Shown here: positions 56,958 through 64,000 of the stretch, in pieces
Layout: every line of letters begins with the position of its first letter
How positions within the stretch are numbered: the first letter of the stretch is position 1
NCBI RefSeq assembly: GCF_900747795.2
Contig: NC_041394.2
Location: 341,311,001 to 341,375,000, forward strand
From: Erpetoichthys calabaricus
Taxonomy: Eukaryota; Chordata; Cladistia; Polypteriformes; Polypteridae
Reading direction: 5' to 3'
Length of the DNA stretch: 64,000 nt
Translations under genes and position numbers: made by a program
The notes under the pieces: generated by a model
What the model was told of the DNA's origin: nothing
What the model saw: only the letters and a program-made list of their open reading frames with translations
The model's database searches: none

Positions 56958-58646
56958 CAGGCATGTCATACTCACTACCATTGGTGGGCCGCTTCAACTG
57001 TCATATGTGCGTCAGCGGGCCGCACTGTAACATACTGAAAACTTTAAAAAATGTAACACTTAAAGTTTAAAGAAAAGCAATTTATTTCCATACAATCTCC
57101 GTACAACAGCGTATTAGTCTTAGCCTCTTAGCTAGGTCCTTATATTATTATATTCATAGCTTATATAGGAGTCTTACAGTGTGAGATCTATTTCTTTTGT
57201 CCCGACACTTGGCATCTCTTGTTAGTAACCAGTTCATCAATATCAGGCTTGAAATCTTGTAGCTGCAACTTTTATGAGGGATGAAAGGTGCTCGACAGTA
57301 AGTCTTGAGCGATGTCAGGTTTTGGTAGCTTTCATTAACGAAAACAATTGCTCATAAAGGTAAGTGCTTCCGAACATAGACAGTACTCTCAATGCCAACT
57401 TACGCATCTGCACATACGAGGGTGACAGGTAAGCATATAAGCCTGGCACACCAACTTCGTTTTATTTTGCCTTCAGAATAGAATCTGACTGCACTTCAAT
57501 CAATTCCATTTGGATAGTCGTAGGCGCATTCTCAACGTTGTAAGAGTAGGGTGACGTAAACAGTGCAAAGTCTTGTTCGTGTGAACTGAAATTACGAAAA
57601 CGCCCACTGAATTCATTGCTCAGTAATTTAAAGTTGGAAAACAAATCCTCCAAAAATCAAATTTTACTTTACTAAGTTTACTTGAAAGTTTTATATTGTA
57701 AAATAAGCCGATATGAAAAAGCCCCCTGACCTAAACGAATTTTGCAAACTCAAAATCACAAAAAGTTGTTAATAAACATCTCGCCAACTTCTCGCGTCCA
57801 CTTCACATCTTCAGCTGTAGTCTGCACTAACTGTTCATTACAATACTAGCACAAAATTACATAAAACTAGAGCAAAAAACGTGAAGATATGTGAGCTATT
57901 ACTACTCGTGATGGTCAGTTCTGCCCAGTGGCCAGTCTCAGCAGCCCCAGCCAGTAGTGTAGCCTGCCAGGGGCGGCTCTAGGCAGAGAAAGAATCGGTG
58001 GCCCCTTCGCCCGCCAATGTCAATACGGTATCTTATGCACGGTGGATGGCCACGTCCGTTGCGGACACTGCATAGCCGCCTCATGCTCATGACACGCTTC
58101 TATATGCACGTCTCCGTAACTTGAAAACCAAGTCTCGGCCCATGATATTCTCTTTACGGCAGAACGTTATAATACTACATATAGCTTACTGCTCCAACTC
58201 CAGCAACATTAGTAAATACACTAACAAGAAACACAATGTTTTTCGGCCACATTGCCGTCAGCTGTGTCGTTATTTTCTCTTTCTGTTTTATATTCAATAT
58301 ATATTGGTGTGGCGGCCCTGTGCAGGTGCACAGTTTGCACATGCCTAAGGCCGCCCCTGCTGCCAGGCTGCTGCAGCCTAGTACTTCAGTTGTGACGTCG
58401 TGGCTCATTAACTTTGGACAAGGCTCATGGCTTTACTAGCAGATGACGTTTCCGGTACCGTAATGCCATGGGAAAACGCACTTTTGTCAGAAGGCAGAAG
58501 TAAGAAAAGTCAGTAAGTAACGACGAAGATGCAGAATGATTCAATCACAAACTAAAGTAATCATTTTGTACAAGTTTAGTGCTAACTAGGATCTGTCATG
58601 CGGGCCGCACAGATTTCTGTTGAGGGCCGCATGTTTGACATGCCTG
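56958..58646 (-). mobile_element. hAT transposon 4, deleted
   Basis: Ends CAGGCATGTCATACTC and GTTTGACATGCCTG with a perfect 8-bp duplication ATTTAGAG (56950-56957 and 58647-58654). A minus-strand piece at 57653-57462 codes for the segment HEQDFALFTSPYSYNVENA then MELIEVQSDS that precedes the hATC block of GTF2IRD2-like hAT transposases (compare hAT 1). Most of the transposase is missing. Another small element is nested at 57968-58359. Confidence 0.9.
57968..58359. mobile_element. hAT-like MITE inside hAT 4
   Basis: The ends CAGGGGCGGCTCTAGGCA and TGCCTAAGGCCGCCCCTG pair as inverted repeats of about 17 bp. At 392 bp it has no transposase. No clear target duplication. Confidence 0.75.
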
Positions 58647-58654
58647 ATTTAGAG

Positions 58655-59470
58655 CATTTAAGATGCTATGCAATTGTATATCAACTTAATAATGAAACCA
58701 TGGTATGAGAAAATGTTTAAAAGCTTTATTACACAAAAGCCAATTCTTTTTAGTTTATTTTATCTGCTACTGTACAATAGCAAATAAAAATGAACTACTT
58801 GTACAAGTCTAAAGTATCGGAAGTTGGCTTTAGTAAGCCATCCAGAGCGTAACTAAATGAAAACGTTTTCCTACTGCTGTGTTTTGCCTTCTTGAAAGCA
58901 TAATCCCCCCGATCACAACTGCACTCTTAATAACCCTGGTTCTTTAATGGCATTCTATGGTTGTTCACTGGGTTGTGTGGTTCCTTATAGAACTATTGCT
59001 GGACAGAGCACCGTTTCATTCTGGGAAGGGTTCTCTGCATATGATTTTTTTTTTTTTTTTTGTGCTTTGAAAAGCTTCCTGATATGTAAGAAAAGCTGAA
59101 ATCTTTAATGTATGGTAGCTGCAGGATACTAACAGATTAAGAAAAATTGGACTATCCATACCCACTAGTATTTCACCAATCTGTTACCATTTGTCCATGC
59201 TTATTCGCTGTGTGGAGCCTGTTACACATCTAAATAAATAAAGGGTTCTTTCCGGAACCTTCATTTAGATGGGGATTTTTGGGAACCATTTGACATCACT
59301 CTGAAGAACCGCTCTGGCACAACAGCTTACAACAAATTATCAATCATTTAAATATTTTTAACAGTGCAATGTTATATATTTTCATTGATTTATTATACAC
59401 ACAAACATTCTGTATAGCAAACATCATGTGAACAAAAATGTATACCAGTCCTGTGCATATTTTAATGTAA
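58655..59470. repeat. Non-coding; GGTTCTTTAATGG-type repeat at 58923-59345
   Basis: CTGGTTCTTTAATGGCATTC and GGTTCTTTCCGGAACCTTCA with GGGATTTTTGGGAACC recall a frequent fish repeat with AGAACC/GGTTCT arms. A poly(T) run lies in the middle. Class not certain. Confidence 0.45.
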
Positions 59471-60330
59471 CTAGGGGGCTCCGGCCCCTGCTCGCTTCAC
59501 TTGCCCACCCCCGTGTTTGGTTTACCGGATATACAATTTAAAGAGAGTGCTATTTTCATGGGAATTGTTACATATGCATTATTTTCACTTTAAAAACTTT
59601 TGTAAAAACATACTTGTCCTTTATTTCCAGCCCAGTGCGTGGTTACATCTTTCTCACAAGACGTATAACGCTGCTCGTGTTGTGAAGAGGGGGGGGGCAG
59701 CTGAATGCACGATAAGGATAACGCTGCTGTCGCCTGCCCTTTGATCATTTTAAAGCCTGTACAGCCGCTGTCCATTTTGCCACTTTGTGTCTCTGCTGCT
59801 TGCGTTGTTATCGCTTCTCCGTCATCATCAATATACACCTGACCAAATTGTGTTTTCTTTGAAATTAAACTTGTCATTGCTTTCACTGTTGCGGTACTAC
59901 AGATTCTCATAGCATATGGTCTAATTTTGTGTAAATCTACGTTTTATGCATTGAATGATGCGAAGGCGAAAAGACTGTTTTCTGGTCTTTGCCTTTTATT
60001 TCTGACCTCGCTTTGTCCTGCTATTTTTTCAATTACACTTGGTCCTGATGATTAATTTCCTTTTGTTTGCGCTAATGCGATCTTTTAGTTGTCGACGTGT
60101 CATTTATAATATAATGTCCTTTATACGCTTTATATGTACTGAGACCCCTGGATCTGTGTGTGCTGTGTGCCTTTACACTACTGATTTATTTTTTTTTTTT
60201 TGCTGGGCGTGTCTTGCAAGAATCTCATGTTCTATATCCCCACAAGACGCTCTGTGGCCATTTTCTTTCGTCTCGCGGGTCTTTTATTTGTCTTCCGTGA
60301 TCTTAACGTGAAGATCACGTATCGTCTCCT
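59471..60330 (-). mobile_element. Helitron-type 3' end and flank, minus
   Basis: Read on the minus strand the element ends in CTAG (59474-59471), with a hairpin GGGGC-CGGA-GCCCC at 59488-59475 directly before it, and the next host base is T. These are Helitron rules (CTRR end, nearby hairpin, A/T insertion). The remaining sequence to about 60330 is non-coding except a 106-codon minus frame at 59910-59590 without known domain. The 5' TC end was not found. Confidence 0.55.
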
Positions 60331-60337
60331 ATTCATT

Positions 60338-60455
60338 CCCATCCATCCATCCATTATCCAACCCGCTATATGCTAACTACAGGGTCACGGGGGTCTGCTG
60401 GAGCCAATCCCAGCCAACACAGGGCGCAAGGCAGGAAACAAACCCTGGGCAGGGC
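60338..60455 (-). mobile_element. SINE-A 3' part, minus
   Basis: A (CCAT)n end followed by TATCCAACCCGCTATATGC and the CAGGGTCACGGGGGTCTGCT block, breaking off at GGGCAGGGCA. 5'-truncated. Confidence 0.88.
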
Positions 60456-60534
60456 AACAGCTTCCCACAGGATTTTTTTTTTTTTTAATAATAGAAATAA
60501 ATCTAACCACGGTATAAAATAGAATGATGTCAAT

Positions 60535-60665
60535 TAAACTTGCAAAGGCCTTTAACCTGAAAATTGTCCCAGGGGTGCTGCACAATGGCTGACCCTGCAC
60601 TCTGCCCTCCAAAGATCATGTGAAAAGACAATTTCCACTCTGGGATAAATACAGCGTACCAAATT
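60535..60665 (+). mobile_element. SINE-C fragment, plus
   Basis: AAAGGCCTTTAACCTG, CCAGGGGTGCTGCACAATGG and ACAATTTCCACTCTGGGATA then AATACAG follow the same order as the minus copy at 16395-16560. Confidence 0.65.
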
Positions 60666-60961
60666 ACTGGAACATTCCCTTTTGACTGACGGTCTTTTTG
60701 TGTTCTCATCAGATAAATTAATGCTGCACCAAACATCTTTTTTTGCTCTCTACACTCTTTTTCAGCTGCCACAGTAGTAAAGAAATTTCCCTTAGTGGTC
60801 TGTCAGTGTACAGGGGGCTGTTCACCTCTGACTGAGGTGAGTTTGCAGTTGTGATGTCGCAGAACTGCTCCAAGTGTGAAACTCCTCCAGCGTCTCAGAA
60901 TGAAGTGCAAAGAGAGGACTTGGAGGCATTTACTCCAACAACGCTTGTGTGCCTCACTTCT
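60666..60961. other. No gene recognised
   Basis: Short spacer between two SINE fragments with no recognisable content. Confidence 0.45.
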
Positions 60962-61138
60962 GCCAGCTCATCTGGTGGCTCTGAGGCTAGAGATCTGCAC
61001 TGGCAATCGGAAGGTTGCCGGTTCAAATCCCGTAAAATGCCAATAGGGACTGTGCTCTGTTGGGCCCTTGAGCAAGGCCCTTAACCTGCAATTGCTGAGC
61101 GCTTTGAGTAGTTTGAAAAACGCTATATAAATATAAAG
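60962..61138 (+). mobile_element. SINE-B, plus
   Basis: Head TGGTGGCTCTGAGGCTAG, B box GGTTCAAATCCC, core GGGCCCTTGAGCAAGGCCCT, and end AACGCTATATAAATATAAAG. It adjoins the Helitron terminus at 61141, whose insertion seems to have landed at its tail. Confidence 0.88.
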
Positions 61139-61140
61139 AA

Positions 61141-61478
61141 CTAGCCAACCCGCGGCGTAACATACGCCGCATAATTATGTATTGATGGGTGAACACTTGC
61201 TGAACGAAACAGTTGTCCAAATGGGGTGGGTTTGTGGATACCACTGTGAGTGAATGAAAAGATGGACCTCTGGAGAGAGCAACATACAATTGTCCGTGAC
61301 TGAAAGCGGGATCGTCTGTGACGATGGAGGCCATGCTGGTGGAAGTTACTTCGTCGGTAGGGATAAGTTTCAGCACTTGTTCATTAAGGTGCAGCGAGTC
61401 TTCGTTGTTGACGCTTAATATAGCTTGTGTACTGAGTTGTTCCGGAGTCACAGTTGAGAAACACTTTTTTAATGTCTT
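61141..61478 (-). mobile_element. Helitron 3' end with Pif1-like helicase piece
   Basis: The minus-strand end is CTAG (61144-61141), preceded by a perfect 8-bp hairpin GCGGCGTA-TGT-TACGCCGC (61170-61152). Upstream on the same strand a frame codes LNEQVLKLIPTDEVTSTSM followed, after a deletion, by AFSHGQLYVALSRGPSFHSL, the last helicase motif of the Helitron Rep/Helicase protein. Both ends of this copy's coding part are lost. Confidence 0.82.
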
Positions 61479-62100
61479 TTAAGCACAGGGAAAAAAATTA
61501 ACATGTGAACCATCCGTAATGTAATAAGCCACCAAGAAAAGTAACATTGCAACAATACACGCTACGATCCGATCGCTGTAAACAGAAGTGAAAACAAAAT
61601 CGAGGCCGGTGCATTCTTTAACTGCCTTGTAGCGCAATGGTAGTGCTGCTGTTTTGCAGTAAGGAGACTGTGGAAGATTTTGGGTTCGCTTCCCGGTTTC
61701 TCCCTGTGTGGATAGCACTTTGAATACTGAAAACACTGGTATATCAATGTAATGAAGTATTATTATTCTTATGCGTCCAGCGCTCTCTCTCTCCCGCGCC
61801 TGTATGCGTGTGTGTGTCGCTCGCTCTCTCTCGCTCGCTGCACGTGTTCCTGCAGGCATACCAGTAAGTGAATGAAAAGATGGAACTCTGGAGAGAGCAA
61901 CATACAACTGTCCGTGACTGAAAACTGGTTTTGGCAGATACATGCACATCTTTTTGAAAGTTTGGCCCTGTGCCTTATCAATTGTCATCGCAAAGGCAAA
62001 TCTAACAGGAAATTGTCTTCGTGTTAAAGTAAAAGGCAAATTATCCGCGACAAACTGTTTTACACGCTGCATACCAACCCGCGGCGTAGTATACACTGCA
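61479..62100 (-). mobile_element. Second Helitron fragment, helicase C-end
   Basis: The minus-strand frame reads RRQFPVRFAFAMTIDKAQGQ then TFKK, and VFSHGQLYVALSRVPSFHSL, helicase motifs V and VI. A worn terminus like that of the first copy (GCAGTGTA/TACGCCGC hairpin, 62098-62080) borders it on the right, so at least two Helitron pieces lie head to tail. A SINE head is inserted at 61615-61765 and a TC-rich patch at 61780-61850. Confidence 0.75.
61615..61765 (+). mobile_element. tRNA-headed SINE, short form, plus
   Basis: A box region TGTAGCGCAATGGTAGTGCT, B box GGGTTCGCTTCC and a short body CCCTGTGTGGATAGCACTTT unlike the long SINE-A core. It interrupts the Helitron helicase fragment. Confidence 0.7.
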
Positions 62101-62184
62101 TAATGACACCGCTTTTTTAATGTTTTTTAAGCAGAGGGAAAAAATGAACGTTTGCAAAATCCGTAACGCCGCTTTCAGTAAGTA

Positions 62185-62412
62185 CAATGCACACGCGTTT
62201 AATTTGTCAGCCACTTTTTGCCAGCAGTCTTTTCTGGTTTGGGCTGCTTTTGCAGTGTTACCGCTTCTGCATATTAAATCTTGAAATCCTTTGAGTAACT
62301 AATTAACTAACTAACACCCACCCAGCTTGTGAGAAAAAAATGTGCCCATTCTTTCATCATTTTGTTGCAGCCTATCAAAAGACTTGCTGATCATGTTTTC
62401 TAGACTCAATAT
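62185..62412 (-). mobile_element. Harbinger Myb-like fragment, minus
   Basis: It matches 12172-12400 of the Harbinger (shared GCGTTTAATTTGTC, CCACTTTTTGCCAGC, CTATCAAA..GACTTGCTGATCATG). An extra (TAAC)-like stretch lies at 62300-62322. It is placed beside Helitron DNA, which may have captured it, or it is the flank of another Harbinger cut by the window end. Confidence 0.75.
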
Positions 62413-62413
62413 A

Positions 62414-62762
62414 CAGTGGAACCACGGTTCACAACCATAATTCATTCCAAACCTCTGATCGTAAACCGAAGCAATTTCCCCCCATAGGATTGCATGTAAA
62501 TACAATTAATCCATTCCAGACCATACGAACTGTATGTAAATATATATTTTTTTAAAGATTTTTAAGCACAAATATAGTTAATTATTACACCATAGAATGC
62601 ACAGTGTAATAGTAAAAACATTGAATAACACTGACACAAACACCCAGGCTCCCTGCTCAGCTGCATGGCATGTGCAGTGCATGCGCAGGCTCTCTCTCTC
62701 AGCAGCACACGAGCCTCCCCAGCCCCCCCTCTCTCTCTCAGCAGCACGTGAGCCTCCCCAGA

Positions 62763-62813
<51 letters not shown>

Positions 62814-63965
62814 GCACGGGAGCCTCCCCAGCCCCACCTCTCTCAGCAGCAGGCGAGCCTCCCCAGCCCCCCCTCCCCCTCTCTCAGCAGCACACGAGCC
62901 CCCTCCCCCCTCTCTCAGCAGCACGTGAGCCTTCCCAGCCCCGCCTCTATCTCTCTCAGCAGCACGGGAGCCTCCCCAGCCCCCCCTCTCCCTCTCTCTC
63001 TCTCTCTCTCTCAGCAGCACGTGAGCCTCCCCAGCCCCCCCTCTCCCTCTCAGCAGCACGGGAGCCTCCCCAGCCCCCCCTCTCTCAGCAGCAGGCGAGC
63101 CTCCCCAGACCCCCCCCCTCTCTCTCTCTCTCTCTCAGCAGCAGGCGAGCCTCCCCAGCCCCCCCTCCCCCTCTCTCGGCAGCACGCGAGCCCCCTCCCC
63201 CTCTCTCAGCAGCACGGCGAGCCTCCTCTCTCAGCAGCACGCGAGCCTCCCCAGCCCCCCTCCCCCTCTCTCAGCAGCACGGGAGCCTCCCCAGCCCCCC
63301 CACTCCCTCTCTCTCTCTCTCAGCAGCACGGGAGCCTCCCCAGCCCCCCCTCTCCCTCCCTCTCTCAGCAGCACGGGAGCCTCCCCAGCCCCCCCTCTCT
63401 CAGCAGCAGGCGAGCCCCCCCACCCCCCCCCCCCCTCTCAGCAGCACGCGCGCCCCCCCCCCCTCTCTCAGCAGCACGCGAGCCTCCCCAGCCCCCCCCT
63501 CCCCTCTCTCTCTCTCTCTCAGCAGCACGCGAGCCCCCACCCCCTCTGTCTCTCTGCTTTGGGCATTTCTCCCCTGTGTAGTGTGTGAGCGAGTGAGGAG
63601 AGAGAGAGAGAGAGAGCAAGCCAGTACGTTACAGTGAGCGAGAGCAGGCTCGAAGGCAATGTGTTCCTGTGGTATAGCGGGTCCATAGCTCCCCTTCAAA
63701 AGGCAATTTTTTATCAGGCGACTGACAGTAGTGGAGTCAGGCACAGAGAAGGTCAGCTGCAGAGAGAGCGTCTCGACTGTTGCAGGGCCTGAAGCAGGTG
63801 AGATGCTAATGAAAAAGAGGCACAGGGCTTATTGGTTTTTAAAGACTGCTTCCTTCATTGTGTTTTAACTTCAGTTTTAAAGGATTGAGCTGCTGTCTCT
63901 TGCGCTGCCTATGTGTGCCTCTGTCTCTCTCTGGCGCTGCCTCTGTGTGAACCAAGGTTCCACTG
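62414..63965. mobile_element. Mariner/Tigger-like inverted-repeat element holding a VNTR
   Basis: CAGTGGAACCACGGTTCAC at 62414-62432 pairs with GTGAACCAAGGTTCCACTG at 63947-63965. TA precedes the left end; the right flank is AG, one step from TA. The DNA after the left end (AATTCATTCCAAACCTCTG, CCCCATAGGATTGCATGTAA) matches a type widely spread in vertebrates. It has no transposase. It landed in the TATA of the Harbinger fragment. Confidence 0.7.
62690..63560. repeat. CT-rich minisatellite, about 21 units
   Basis: Each unit is (T)CTCAGCAGCACGNGAGCCTC then CCCAGCCCCCC with a CT run of variable length. I count about 21 units, from about 25 to over 60 bp. A CT microsatellite of about 38 bp lies at 62770-62808. 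The long open frames it generates (346 and 303 codons on plus, others on minus) are repeat artefacts. Confidence 0.92.
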
Positions 63966-64000
63966 AGGTTGACTAATGAAAAGTCAACGTGGCTCAGAGC

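Noticed and set aside
62690-63560. CRISPR-like array of repeats and spacers
   Set aside because: Repeat units vary in length and sequence and the spacers are themselves CT/C runs; this is a eukaryotic minisatellite.
62597-63637. Open frames of 346 and 303 codons rich in Ser, Pro and Leu
   Set aside because: They are made by the CT-rich minisatellite, open in several frames on both strands, with no start context or domain.

Overview
This is a window of vertebrate nuclear DNA, most likely from a ray-finned fish. The signs are spliced C2H2 zinc-finger genes, a B30.2 exon, and a dense load of Tc1, hAT, Harbinger, Helitron, L2-like, Rex3 and L1 elements plus tRNA-headed SINEs. The repeated SINE with a (CCAT)n/(ATGG)n tail resembles repeats I associate with bichirs and reedfish; the lineage is a guess from memory. 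There are no operons, and most of the DNA is repeat.

Host genes. Two minus-strand zinc-finger genes can be modelled with in-frame splice junctions. Gene 1 has an acidic N-terminal exon at 7625-7286 and a ten-finger exon at 5783-4855 (422 residues). Gene 2 has exons 37924-37510 and 36045-34916 (514 residues), followed by decayed fingers. Candidate untranslated first exons in CpG-rich DNA lie near 17.5 kb (gene 1) and 44.5 kb (gene 2). A broken B30.2 (PRY-SPRY) exon lies at 21.5-22.1 kb. Promoter-like patches at 17.6, 18.2, 34.3 and 55.8 kb each carry a perfect TGACGTCA octamer.

Mobile layer, left to right: a Harbinger piece and a Tc1 remnant (1.6-4.3 kb); an inverted pair of short elements with Pol III boxes and a hammerhead ribozyme inside the intron of gene 1 (6.2-6.8 kb); an L2-like LINE holding a Harbinger and two SINEs (8.9-13.3 kb); a nearly intact Tc1 (19.6-21.2 kb); an L2-like LINE with a 540-codon open reverse transcriptase (22.7-24.7 kb); a Tc1 split by a Rex3 that is itself split by a SINE (26.2-30.8 kb); LINE pieces (31-32.4 kb); a fossil gag-protease LTR-type element interrupted by an L1 that holds a solo-LTR-like insert (38.6-42.1 kb); a hAT with a long transposase frame (47.1-50.2 kb); a hAT within which lie another hAT, a Tc1 and a SINE fragment (52.0-55.7 kb); a third hAT (57.0-58.6 kb); Helitron ends and helicase fragments (59.5-62.1 kb); and a mariner-like inverted-repeat element that contains a CT-rich minisatellite of about 21 units (62.4-64 kb).

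The most unusual signal is the hammerhead at 6751-6796. Its core is canonical, stems I and II are perfectly paired, and it sits downstream of tRNA-like A and B boxes. That layout is known from the Schistosoma Sm-alpha SINE-like elements, and hammerheads are also known in Penelope-like elements.
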